A stretch of 64,000 nucleotides of DNA from Mycolicibacterium insubricum (GTDB lineage Bacteria > Actinomycetota > Actinomycetes > Mycobacteriales > Mycobacteriaceae). The position numbers and the translations under genes were made by a program. Location of the stretch: contig NZ_AP022618.1 in the NCBI RefSeq assembly GCF_010731615.1, positions 1,364,001 to 1,428,000 on the forward strand. The letters run 5' to 3'. Below are positions 9,399-17,230 of this stretch, piece after piece. Position 1 is the first letter of the stretch. Each line of letters begins with the position of its first letter. Below the pieces are notes generated by a model. That model searched no databases. It saw nothing but the letters and a program-made list of their open reading frames with translations, and was not told where the DNA came from.

Positions 9399-11969
9399 TC
9401 ACACCCGTTCGTAGCGGCGGGCGAAATCGGCGCCGGTCACCGGCCAGCATTCGCCGCCCGGGTTTCGTACCAGCCAGTCACCGGGCTGCCCGGTCGCCGT
9501 GCCCTCCAGCGTCTGCACCAGCACCGTCTCGGCCAGCTGCACGGCGTGCACCGGCGCGGTCTTGCGGTACCGGTCGCCGTCGACGTGTTCGTAGGTCTGG
9601 GCGAAGACATCGGCGGCCACCGACCAGCCGGCGTCGCCGTCGGTGACCCACCAGTCGCCGGTGTTGGCGCGCATCGAATCGGCCCGCGCGGTATCCCAAT
9701 TGGCTTCTGCGGAAATGGGTTCCGCACGGACGACGATCCTCGACCGGTAGCTCGAGGCGTCCGCCAGCAGGTCGCCGACCTCTGCGGGATCAAGCGTGCG
9801 CGGCGTCGTGTCGGTGCGGCACGGGCACAGTGGACGGCCGCAGCGTTCGGGCCGGAACTCCGGTGCCGTCCGGGCGGCGGTACCGGCCGGGACGATCGCG
9901 TAGCCGAATGAGGCGGCGATCGCGGGATAGGTTTCGGTGGCGATGCGCCGGTTGTACCGGGCGGCCTTGCGCAGATTCGGGTTCAACGTTCGGCCCAACC
10001 GCTGGGCGGTGTGCTGCGCGGTGTTCCAGCCGTCGTCGTTCTCCAGCGCCACCAGACCCGCGTAGCAGAACTCGTTGGCGGCCACACCGCTGAAGGTGGC
10101 GAGCCGAACCTCCTCGGGCGCACGCCACGGCGGCTTTTGCGTCCAGGGATAGCGACTACTGTCGGTCCAGGTGCGATCGAGCCAGTCCTGGTGTTCCTGC
10201 CAGGCAATGTACTTCTGACAGTCCTCGGGCATCGCAGGCCCGGGCGGCGCGCCGACGCCGTCGTGGCGTTGCAGCTCGAACCCGCACTCGGCCAGCAGCG
10301 TGAGCATGTGGTCGACGGCAAGTTTGCTGGAGTACCGGTCGCCGATCTTCTTCTTCGCCTCGCGGAGAAGACTTTCGCGCCAGGCAGTTTCGTCCCACGC
10401 CCGGCCCTGACTCACCGTCTTCGCCTTTGCCGCCTGGATCCGGCCGGGGTCAAGAGACGCCCGGCGAGCCTCCTCGACCTGCTGCTGCGTCGACTCACCC
10501 ATCGGGGCGCCGGGCTGCCAGCCGACCACCGACCAGGTCCCGTTGGAGAACATCAGGGTGTGGGTGAGACTGAACGTCCGGGCCCACTGCGTTCCGGTGT
10601 CGTCGGTCACCAGCGCTGCGTCCAGACCGGTCTCGGCCGGGTCCACCACCAGGAGCAGATCCTGCAACGTCTCCTCCGGATGGTCGCCGAGCCCTTTCCC
10701 ATCGGCCAGCCACTCCCGGCCGGTGGTGACGGTCTGCGGGTCGTCGAGGTAGCGCAGCTTGGCCGCCCCGGCGATCAGCTGCCGGTTGGCGACCGCGATC
10801 CGCAGGGCGTGGCGCCGGGGGAGTGCCGCGGCGGCCACCGACGTCGACGACGGGCCGGTGAAGATCTGGATCGTCAAACCGCCGGGTTCTTTCGGCGGTC
10901 CCAGGTTGTCCTCGCCGGGTTCGCGCAGCACGATCTGTGGCACTGGGATCTCGTCGTCGTCGCAGACGAAGCTCAGCGACCAGCTCAGCCGCCGCACCCA
11001 GATGCGAATGGTCTCGGCGAGCCCGGGCTGGTCCTGGTCGGTGGTCGTCGACGCCGGGAGGTCCACGACGTCGACGACCGCGCGCTGGATCCGCGGACTG
11101 CCGGTGATCGCAGCGACGATCAGGTGGCAGATGTGCTCGGCGATGTTCTCCGCCGGACAGGTGACCTCGTTGCCGGGCAGCGTCGTGGTGATGGTGTCCG
11201 GGCGCACCAACTCCGCGTAGACGGGGTCGTGGATGATGACCAGATCGGTGCGCCCGCGGTACTTCTCGGACTGGCCGGCCCGGATCACCTGAATCTCGTC
11301 GTGCAGCTGCATGTTGACGCCGTCGGAATCGGTGGCGATGACCACCCGCTTGGCGTGGCTGATCACCCGCCGGGCGGTGGGGGTGGTCAGTACCGCCTGG
11401 AGCTCGCCGGCGGCGATGATCGGTATGGCCGGGGTGGTGGCCATCGCCGCCACGGAATCGCGGCTCTCGGTGATCAGGATCGTCGGGATGTTGTTGGTGA
11501 CGGACGACTTGATCAGGGCGGCCGCGGTGTGACCGTCGCCGATGATCCCCAGGTGTGCCTTGGGCCGGACCAGGTGGACGAAATCCCGGACCCGGCGGGA
11601 CAACAGCACCAGGGAACCGGCGGCGAACAGGGTCAGCAGCAGTGCCAGGATCCCGACGATGCTCAGATCGGTCGGCGGCTGCGGGTCGTAGTCTGGGGTC
11701 AGGGACAGATAGCCGCCGGTGAACAGCGACAGGGTCGCCCACAGCCGCTGCGGGAACGACGACGAGACCTGGGTGGCGTGCTCGGCGTGGGTACTGTCGA
11801 CGGCATAGCGGCCGGTGAGCACGAAGCCCCACACGAACACGACGACGAACGCCGACACGAGAAGCCCGGGCAGGATGATCCGCCCGCGCAACCATCCATC
11901 GGCGCGCAACTGGCGCATTCGCCTCGGAGTCGACCGGCCTCGCACGGATCTGAATCTATCGGGTGTCAC
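9399..11969 (-). CDS. channel-like membrane protein with Rossmann (TrkA-N-like) domain
   Basis: From the GTG at 11967-11969 the product has 856 residues. Two transmembrane helices (about 32-52 and 102-123) flank a hydrophobic re-entrant-like stretch containing LFTGGYLSL (residues 82-90), the layout of a 2TM pore. A Rossmann-like segment follows (LGIIGDGHTAAAL, from residue 140; then an ILITES strand), as in RCK/TrkA-N ligand-gating domains. A canonical K+ filter (TVGYG) is absent. A later region (KAARYNRRIATETYPAI) faintly resembles RyR-type domains, and the C-terminus holds two copies of a GDW...W.V....FA..YE motif. An upstream in-frame ATG at 11999 exists, but the GTG start makes a 4-nt GTGA overlap with the preceding gene, matching the next junction. 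A gated ion-conducting or sensor protein is an inference. Confidence 0.75.
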   Translation of the reverse strand: MTPDRFRSVRGRSTPRRMRQLRADGWLRGRIILPGLLVSAFVVVFVWGFVLTGRYAVDSTHAEHATQVSSSFPQRLWATLSLFTGGYLSLTPDYDPQPPTDLSIVGILALLLTLFAAGSLVLLSRRVRDFVHLVRPKAHLGIIGDGHTAAALIKSSVTNNIPTILITESRDSVAAMATTPAIPIIAAGELQAVLTTPTARRVISHAKRVVIATDSDGVNMQLHDEIQVIRAGQSEKYRGRTDLVIIHDPVYAELVRPDTITTTLPGNEVTCPAENIAEHICHLIVAAITGSPRIQRAVVDVVDLPASTTTDQDQPGLAETIRIWVRRLSWSLSFVCDDDEIPVPQIVLREPGEDNLGPPKEPGGLTIQIFTGPSSTSVAAAALPRRHALRIAVANRQLIAGAAKLRYLDDPQTVTTGREWLADGKGLGDHPEETLQDLLLVVDPAETGLDAALVTDDTGTQWARTFSLTHTLMFSNGTWSVVGWQPGAPMGESTQQQVEEARRASLDPGRIQAAKAKTVSQGRAWDETAWRESLLREAKKKIGDRYSSKLAVDHMLTLLAECGFELQRHDGVGAPPGPAMPEDCQKYIAWQEHQDWLDRTWTDSSRYPWTQKPPWRAPEEVRLATFSGVAANEFCYAGLVALENDDGWNTAQHTAQRLGRTLNPNLRKAARYNRRIATETYPAIAASFGYAIVPAGTAARTAPEFRPERCGRPLCPCRTDTTPRTLDPAEVGDLLADASSYRSRIVVRAEPISAEANWDTARADSMRANTGDWWVTDGDAGWSVAADVFAQTYEHVDGDRYRKTAPVHAVQLAETVLVQTLEGTATGQPGDWLVRNPGGECWPVTGADFARRYERV

Positions 11970-12925
11970 TCGGCCGGCGGCGGATTCTGCCGCAACCACT
12001 CTCGAACGGCCAGCCGGACGTCAGGCGCGGTGAAGAACTCCTCGCATTCGTTGTTGTGCCCGAGGAAATCGGTGAACGGGTTGAAGTTCTGCCAGGCGCG
12101 CAGGGCCTTCTGTTCCTCGTCGAACACCGGCCACAGCTGCTCGCGGCGGTTCACCCGGAACGGCCGGTAGATGTCCTCCAGGCTCCACTGCCACCAGGTC
12201 ATGTTCCGGGCGAAGGTCTGCGTGTAGAACTTCACCTCCCGGACGTCGCGGCCGGAGATCCGGGCGACCTCCTCGGTGTAGGCGCGTTCGAACCCCCGGC
12301 TGGTGATCGGCCATTTCGGCATGGTCACCAGGGCGCTGATCCAGTCGAACGAGTCAATGTCGTTGTAGGAGCGGCTCAACAGCATTCGCAGGCTCTCGGA
12401 GGCCTCTTCCACCTTCGCCCAGTGTGGGTTGAGCTCGGCGTAGCGGTGGGGTTCGGCCAATTCGGTGAGCAGCTGTTCGGCCAACGGTCCGCGCTGGGTG
12501 AAGCGTCCCAGGCTCAGCGGATTGGCACCCAGCAGCAGATGACCGGCGCCCATGAACAGCGGGGCGTGCGCGGCCTTGACGTCGGTGAGCGTCCACAGCG
12601 CGACGTCGGGTTCGTGCCGGTGCACCCAGTCCAGCACACCGAGGCCGGTCCAGATCTCGTATCCCGCACCGCTATCCGCCAGCACCTGCGCGCGGAAGTT
12701 GGCCTGGTCGTCGCGGAAACAGCCGAGGCTGCAGTCGGCGACGACACCCGCCAGACCGGGCGGGCGACGGTCGTCGGTCAACAGCCGGTAGGCGTCCAGC
12801 GGGGTGTAGGCGATCAGGAAGCGGAATTCGAAACCGGGCCGCTGCGCCTGGTAGTGGCGTTCGAACTCGCGGTAGTTCATCGCCTTGCGATGATTGTCCT
12901 CGACGATCAGAAACCATCCGGTCAC
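11966..12925 (-). CDS. atypical receiver-domain protein
   Basis: A 319-residue protein. It begins TGWFLIVEDNH, the acidic pair (E9, D10) of a response-regulator receiver. A possible phospho-acceptor Asp64 lies in LAGVVADCSLG, and LWTLTD fits the position of the conserved Thr strand; the usual Lys is not evident. The C-terminal 170 residues match no DNA-binding domain I can recognise and are rich in Trp/Phe/Tyr. The GTG start at 12923-12925 overlaps the stop of the upstream membrane sensor gene by 4 nt (GTGA), and its own stop overlaps the next gene the same way. It probably relays a signal from the sensor to the channel-like protein rather than to DNA. That pathway is inferred. Confidence 0.7.
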   Translation of the reverse strand: MTGWFLIVEDNHRKAMNYREFERHYQAQRPGFEFRFLIAYTPLDAYRLLTDDRRPPGLAGVVADCSLGCFRDDQANFRAQVLADSGAGYEIWTGLGVLDWVHRHEPDVALWTLTDVKAAHAPLFMGAGHLLLGANPLSLGRFTQRGPLAEQLLTELAEPHRYAELNPHWAKVEEASESLRMLLSRSYNDIDSFDWISALVTMPKWPITSRGFERAYTEEVARISGRDVREVKFYTQTFARNMTWWQWSLEDIYRPFRVNRREQLWPVFDEEQKALRAWQNFNPFTDFLGHNNECEEFFTAPDVRLAVREWLRQNPPPAE

Positions 12926-14376
12926 TGTTGCTCCCACTTGAACAGCTCCAGGGGCGCGGGCAGCGCCCGGTCCGACCAGGTCGCGACGATGCGCTTCGAG
13001 CCGTCGACGAGTGTCTCCTGCACCAGGTCTCCGTGGTGCTCGGTCCGCAGCAGCTCGCGCAACTCGGTGAGCGACTTGCGCGGCGGGCACCAGTTGTCGA
13101 TCGGCGGCAGGTGATCGCGAACCGCAAGGTGGTACCGCAGTTCCAGACCGGAACCGCTGCTGTAACCCTCCAGCACGATGTCGCGGCGGTGGCCGGCGAA
13201 CTCGGGTTTGCTCAGTGCCTGGCCGACGTTGTGCAGCAGCGCGGTCGCCATGGTGATCGCGGTCTGGTGATCGCCCAGACTCAGTTCGCCCCACGACACG
13301 TCGTAGCTGACGAACTCCCACAGCCCGTACGGTTCCAGGATCTCCTCGGCGAGATAGTCCAGGGACATCTGCCGCGAATCGCGGATGCCGGTGCGGGTGT
13401 GGAAGTAGGTCAGCATCGCGGGCAGCGCGGCCAACTGCGTCGCCCACTGCCGCGGCACCTCCTTGATCTGGGCGGTGCCCTCCGCGGCGGCCTTGATCGG
13501 CCCGAACTCGTCGTGCAGCACCCGGCCCAGATCCTCCCGACCGTCCTCGATGGCGTCCCGGGCCGGGACGACGGTGGCGAACACCATCCGGTCGTGGTTG
13601 CGCACCGTGACGCCCAGCGCGAGGGCGAGCACAGTGGCCAGGTAGGCGACCGGCACCATGGCCGGTTCCCAGCGGCCCAGCTCCACCCCGACGGTGACCA
13701 TCGCGACCACCGAGGCCCACGACAGCAGCGGCACCCAGGGCCGCATGGTGTGGAAGATCATCGGCATCGCGCTGGCCTCGGTGTAGTTCGCGACGTCGAG
13801 CAGCAGACCCGCCAGGCTGGAATTGAGATAGCCGATCGCCGCGGCCAGCGCCGCGATCTTCACCCAGCCGACGTCGCCGCCGGACGGTGCCAGGCTCACC
13901 GCGATCAGGTTGAGCGGGTCGGCCAGCAAGCCGATCAGCGCGGGGATGTTCAGATTGCCCTGCAGGCGTTCGTATCTGGCGGGCAGGATCCGACTGGTAC
14001 GGCGGCGCTCCGGTCCCCGTGACGGATACGGGTAGGCCAGGAACTCCAGTGCCACCTGCATCACCGCGGGAACCAGCAGTACCCAGATCCACCACGGTGC
14101 ACCGACGGCCGCCATCGCCGAGGCGACCACCGCCAGGTAGCCGGTGCGGGTGACCGGGCCGCGCAGCCCGTCGTAGTGGGTGATGCGTGCGGCGGCCACC
14201 TTGGTGTGCCACTGGCTGAACGTCGGCGGCTGCACCAGGTCGACGACGAGCTGTTTCCACGGCGAGGCAACCCGGTGGTTGTCGTCGGGCAACTGCCACC
14301 ACAGCGCAACGTCCTCACCGCGCAGGGACTGGGTCCGGAACTGGGCGCGCAGCCGGTCCAGCAGGCCTGCCTTCAT
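12922..14376 (-). CDS. membrane sensor, histidine-kinase-like
   Basis: A 484-residue protein with about five transmembrane helices (roughly 80-118, 143-163, 172-195, 212-233, 240-258) followed by a cytoplasmic segment. That segment contains EDLGRVLHDEFGPIKAAAEG, a HisKA_3-like phosphorylation box with His288. A later LLHNVGQALSKPE stretch resembles the N box of a HATPase, but no DxGxG/G2 glycine boxes are visible, so ATP binding may be lost or very divergent. It is the first gene of a three-gene operon with the receiver-like and channel-like genes, and is divergent from a LuxR-type regulator. A signal-sensing (pseudo)kinase is the best reading; the ligand is unknown. Confidence 0.7.
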   Translation of the reverse strand: MKAGLLDRLRAQFRTQSLRGEDVALWWQLPDDNHRVASPWKQLVVDLVQPPTFSQWHTKVAAARITHYDGLRGPVTRTGYLAVVASAMAAVGAPWWIWVLLVPAVMQVALEFLAYPYPSRGPERRRTSRILPARYERLQGNLNIPALIGLLADPLNLIAVSLAPSGGDVGWVKIAALAAAIGYLNSSLAGLLLDVANYTEASAMPMIFHTMRPWVPLLSWASVVAMVTVGVELGRWEPAMVPVAYLATVLALALGVTVRNHDRMVFATVVPARDAIEDGREDLGRVLHDEFGPIKAAAEGTAQIKEVPRQWATQLAALPAMLTYFHTRTGIRDSRQMSLDYLAEEILEPYGLWEFVSYDVSWGELSLGDHQTAITMATALLHNVGQALSKPEFAGHRRDIVLEGYSSGSGLELRYHLAVRDHLPPIDNWCPPRKSLTELRELLRTEHHGDLVQETLVDGSKRIVATWSDRALPAPLELFKWEQQ

Positions 14377-14442
14377 GCCACCCCCTGGTTCTACCGGCCT
14401 CTGGGCAAACTAACACGCGGCGGCTGCAGGGCCCCGACCTGC

Positions 14443-14477
14443 GGATTGCCGCGAGGCAATCCCCCGATCGGCCGATC
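14443..14477. promoter_or_regulatory. two palindromes in divergent promoter region
   Basis: Between the sensor operon and the LuxR gene lie ggattgcc-gcga-ggcaatcc (14443-14462; perfect 8-bp arms) and the perfect 12-bp palindrome gatcggccgatc (14466-14477). Their position between divergent starts (14376 and 14494) fits operator sites. Which regulator binds them is not known; the adjacent LuxR protein is the obvious candidate. Confidence 0.5.
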
Positions 14478-14493
14478 ACAGACGATTTCTGCC

Positions 14494-14916
14494 ATGACCA
14501 TGCCTCAGCAGTTCGGACTCCTCCGCCCCCGCCCGGCCATCGCGCCGGCCCGCCCGCGGATCGCCCCCGCCGTACCCACCGCTCAGCCCGCTCGACCGGC
14601 CGCGCCGGTCACCCCGGGAGCCTGCACCACGCCGCTGCGCGTGGTCGGCGGCTCCGCCTCGGGACCCGTCGGCGCAGTCGGCGAGGTACGCCGGCCCGAC
14701 TTGACCGAACGGGAAGTCGAGGTGCTGCTGACCTGGCTGCGCACCGACAGCAAGGCCGAGGCCGGCCGGATGCTCTACGTCGCCGGCACCACGGTCCACA
14801 CCCACCTGGAGCGGATCCGGGCCAAATACGACGCCGTCGGCCGGCCGGCCCGCACCAAGGCCGCGCTGGCCGCCCGGGCCATCCAGGACGGTTACGTCGC
14901 GCTCTGGGACCTCTGA
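14494..14916 (+). CDS. LuxR-type HTH transcriptional regulator
   Basis: A 140-residue protein. The first 65 residues are rich in Pro, Ala and Arg and carry no recognisable sensor domain. The C-terminal GerE-type helix-turn-helix starts at LTEREVEVLLTWL and continues through AGRMLYVAGTTVHTHLERI, followed by YDAVGRPARTKAALAARAI. Without a receiver domain it cannot be a standard response regulator, but it is divergent from the histidine-kinase-like gene with two palindromes between them and may control that operon. The ATG at 14494 is preferred to far upstream starts that would run through the divergent gene. Confidence 0.8.
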   Translation: MTMPQQFGLLRPRPAIAPARPRIAPAVPTAQPARPAAPVTPGACTTPLRVVGGSASGPVGAVGEVRRPDLTEREVEVLLTWLRTDSKAEAGRMLYVAGTTVHTHLERIRAKYDAVGRPARTKAALAARAIQDGYVALWDL

Positions 14917-14956
14917 TCAGGTGGATAACCGATACCGGCGGTACATCGTGTAGAAA

Positions 14957-16141
14957 ATGACGATGTCCGAAAACGGAATCGTTATTGCCGGTGGAGGGTT
15001 GGCCGCCACCCGGGTCGCCGAGCAGCTGCGACGCGCCGAATACACCGGCCCGATCACCATCGTCAGCGACGAACTGCACCTGCCCTACGATCGGCCGCCG
15101 CTGTCCAAGGAAGTGCTGCGCAACCCCGAGGTCGACACCACGCTGCGGCCCCAGGAATTCTACGACGACAACAACATCACCCTGCGGCTGGGCTCGGCGG
15201 CCCTGGGTTTCGATGCCGAGGCGCAGACTCTGGCGCTGGCCGACGGGACCTCGCTCGGTTACGACGAGCTGGTGATCGCCACCGGGCTGGTGCCCAAGCG
15301 GATCCCGTCGTTCCCCGACCTGGCCGGCATCCATGTGCTGCGCAATCTGGACGAGTCCGCGGCGCTGCGTGATCAAGCCGGCTCGGCCCGCCGCGCGGTG
15401 ATCGTCGGCGCCGGCTTCATCGGCTGCGAGGTCGCCGCCAGCCTGCGGGCACTCGGTGTCGATGTGGTGCTGGTCGAGCCGCAGCCCCAGCCGCTGGCAT
15501 CGGTGCTGGGGGAGCAGATCGGCGCACTGGTCACCCGACTGCACCGCGGCGAGGGCGTCGACGTGCGCACCGGCACCGGGGTGAGCGAGGTGCTCGGCGA
15601 CGACGGCAAGGTCACCGCCGTGGTGCTCGGCGACGGCACCCGGGTAGACGCGGACCTGGTGGTCGTCGGCATCGGCAGCCGGCCGGGCACGGACTGGCTC
15701 GCGGACTCGGCTATTGAGGTCGACAACGGCGTCGTGTGCGACGCCGTCGGGCGGACCAGCGCTCCGCACGTCTGGGCGCTCGGCGACGTCGCCTCCTGGC
15801 AGGACGGCTCCGGGCACCAGGTGCGCGTCGAGCACTGGAGCAACGTCGCAGAGCAGGCGCGGGTGCTGGTGCCCGCGATGCTCGGCCAGGAGGTGCCGGA
15901 AGCGGTTGTGGTGCCGTACTTCTGGAGCGACCAGTACGACGTGAAGATCCAGTGTCTGGGTGAACCCGAGGCCGACGACACCGTGCACATCGTCGAGGAC
16001 GACGGCCGCAAGTTCCTGGCCTTCTACGAGCGTGACGGCGCGGTTGTCGGCGTGGTCGGCGGTGGCATGCCCGGCAAGGTGATGAAGGCCCGCACCAAGA
16101 TCGCCTCCGGGGCCCCCATCGCCGAGGTCCTGCCCGGCTGA
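14957..16141 (+). CDS. FAD-dependent ferredoxin reductase-type oxidoreductase
   Basis: A 394-residue pyridine nucleotide-disulfide oxidoreductase of the ferredoxin/rubredoxin reductase class. It has an N-terminal FAD loop (IVIAGGGLAATRVAEQL), the DRPPLSKEVL motif, a central NAD(P)H Rossmann loop near residues 148-158 (VIVGAGFIGCE), the ALGDVASW motif that closes the FAD site, and a C-terminal Reductase_C domain with PYFWSDQYD. It occupies the place of M. tuberculosis Rv0688 beside the mycofactocin cluster. It would pass electrons from NAD(P)H to a small iron-sulfur protein, probably of a P450 or Rieske system; the partner is not encoded nearby. Its 3' end faces mftR, 4 bp apart. Confidence 0.9.
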   Translation: MTMSENGIVIAGGGLAATRVAEQLRRAEYTGPITIVSDELHLPYDRPPLSKEVLRNPEVDTTLRPQEFYDDNNITLRLGSAALGFDAEAQTLALADGTSLGYDELVIATGLVPKRIPSFPDLAGIHVLRNLDESAALRDQAGSARRAVIVGAGFIGCEVAASLRALGVDVVLVEPQPQPLASVLGEQIGALVTRLHRGEGVDVRTGTGVSEVLGDDGKVTAVVLGDGTRVDADLVVVGIGSRPGTDWLADSAIEVDNGVVCDAVGRTSAPHVWALGDVASWQDGSGHQVRVEHWSNVAEQARVLVPAMLGQEVPEAVVVPYFWSDQYDVKIQCLGEPEADDTVHIVEDDGRKFLAFYERDGAVVGVVGGGMPGKVMKARTKIASGAPIAEVLPG

Positions 16142-16145
16142 CGCG

Positions 16146-16739
16146 TCAGTCGATACCGGCGGCGACGGTGTCGAAGGCCTGGCCGAGGGCTCGGCGCAGG
16201 CTCATGGACTCGTCGGACAGCCAGTGCTCATAGGCCGCCAGCGCGATCCCGAGCATGGTCCACGCGACGGTCTGCGGGACCAGGGCTTCAGATGACTGGC
16301 CGCGGCGGTACGCGACGAACTCGGCGATCACCGCGCGCCAGCCGGCGTACATCGTCATCGAGTAGGCCTGCAGCTCCGCGGTCTGCAGGATCACCCGCAT
16401 CCGCCGGCGGTGACGGGCGTCCTCCGCGTCGCCGAAATCGTTGAACGCCAACAATGCCGAGCGCAGCGCCGTCGGTAGATCCACGCCGGGATCGGTGGCG
16501 TCGAGCAGGTCGCGCAGGTCCTGCAGGTGGGCATCGAAATCCCCCCACGGGATCGCATTCTTCGACGAGTAGTACCGGAACAGCGTGCGCCGGGCGATGC
16601 CGGCCGCGGCGGCGACGTCGTCGACGCTGACGGCATCGAACCCGCGCTCGCTGAACAGCTCGATGGCCACGTCTGCGATGTCGTCGTGGGTGGTCGACGG
16701 GCGGCGACCCAGCCGGGGACTCGACTCCACCCGCGTCAC
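16146..16739 (-). CDS. mftR: TetR-family regulator MftR
   Basis: A 197-residue TetR/AcrR repressor. The N-terminal helix-turn-helix includes [19 protein letters not shown] followed by the usual SSKNAI transition, and the C-terminal ligand domain is divergent. It is transcribed away from mftA with 84 bp between, the conserved arrangement for MftR, which represses the mycofactocin genes and is reported to respond to acyl-CoA. The start is set at 16739 next to a short leader. It corresponds to Rv0691c by position. Confidence 0.9.
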   Translation of the reverse strand: MTRVESSPRLGRRPSTTHDDIADVAIELFSERGFDAVSVDDVAAAAGIARRTLFRYYSSKNAIPWGDFDAHLQDLRDLLDATDPGVDLPTALRSALLAFNDFGDAEDARHRRRMRVILQTAELQAYSMTMYAGWRAVIAEFVAYRRGQSSEALVPQTVAWTMLGIALAAYEHWLSDESMSLRRALGQAFDTVAAGID

Positions 16740-16787
16740 CCCCCTTTCATTTCTGCACTCGATGCCATATTCTGGCCCAACCCGGCC

Positions 16788-16807
16788 GATGTGTCGAGGA
16801 CCACATC
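16788..16807. promoter_or_regulatory. inverted repeat upstream of mftA, possible MftR operator
   Basis: gatgtg (16788-16793) and cacatc (16802-16807) form 6-bp inverted arms around an 8-bp spacer, ending 16 bp before the mftA ATG. A -10-like TATTCT is at 16768-16773. Its place between the divergent mftR and mftA starts fits an autoregulatory operator, but binding is not shown. Confidence 0.45.
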
Positions 16808-16823
16808 ACGAAAGGTGCAATAC

Positions 16824-16913
16824 ATGGACCAGAATCAGCAGGTCGAGACCGAACTGGTCAGCGAGGCTCTCGTCGAAGAGGTTTCCATCGACGGTATGTG
16901 CGGGGTCTACTGA
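16824..16913 (+). CDS. mftA: mycofactocin precursor peptide MftA
   Basis: A 29-residue peptide beginning MDQNQQVETELVSEALVEE and ending with the invariant tail SIDGMCGVY. The last two residues, Val-Tyr, become the mycofactocin redox core after decarboxylation and cross-linking by MftC. The Glu-rich N-terminal part is the leader bound by MftB. The ATG at 16824 follows a ribosome-binding stretch (gaaagg). The C-terminal sequence is diagnostic. Confidence 0.97.
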   Translation: MDQNQQVETELVSEALVEEVSIDGMCGVY

Positions 16914-16915
16914 CC

Positions 16916-17230
16916 GTGGTCGAGGCGCCCGCCGCGTCGCCGGTACAGCGGCCCGTGCCGTTCGACCCGGAACGCGGCTGGCGCCTGCACCCGCAGGTTG
17001 CCGTGCGGCCGGAGCCCTTCGGCGCGCTGCTGTACCACTTCGGCACCCGCAAACTGTCGTTCCTGAAAAGCTGCACCATTCTGGAACTGGTGCAGGCGCT
17101 CGGCGATTGCGACGACGCGAACGCCGCGTTCACCGCCGTCGGTATCGATGCCGACGCCCGCGCCCCCTACCTGAGCGCCCTGCGCGTCCTGGTCGAATCC
17201 AAAATGCTCGTTCCGAAGGAGAATTCGTGA
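16916..17230 (+). CDS. mftB: mycofactocin biosynthesis chaperone MftB
   Basis: A 104-residue PqqD-like RiPP recognition element that binds MftA and presents it to the radical SAM enzyme. Typical features are VPFDPERGWRLHPQVAVRPE near the N-terminus and FGALLYHFGTRKLSFLKSC. The GTG at 16916 lies 2 nt after the mftA stop; an in-frame ATG at 16898 would overlap mftA and is a weaker choice. The stop overlaps mftC as GTGA. Confidence 0.93.
   Translation: MVEAPAASPVQRPVPFDPERGWRLHPQVAVRPEPFGALLYHFGTRKLSFLKSCTILELVQALGDCDDANAAFTAVGIDADARAPYLSALRVLVESKMLVPKENS

Noticed and set aside
10011..12170. Long plus-strand open frame opposite the channel-like gene
   Set aside because: Shadow frame: composition is Arg/Gly/Pro-rich with no motifs, while the minus-strand frame has helices and a Rossmann motif.
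12926..14302. Extension of the receiver-like frame upstream of 12925
   Set aside because: It runs antisense-shifted through the sensor gene with Arg/Gly-rich nonsense; the GTGA overlap gives a clear start at 12925.
16898..16915. ATG 16898 as mftB start
   Set aside because: It would overlap the conserved MftA C-terminus; GTG 16916 gives the usual MftB length. Not fully excluded.
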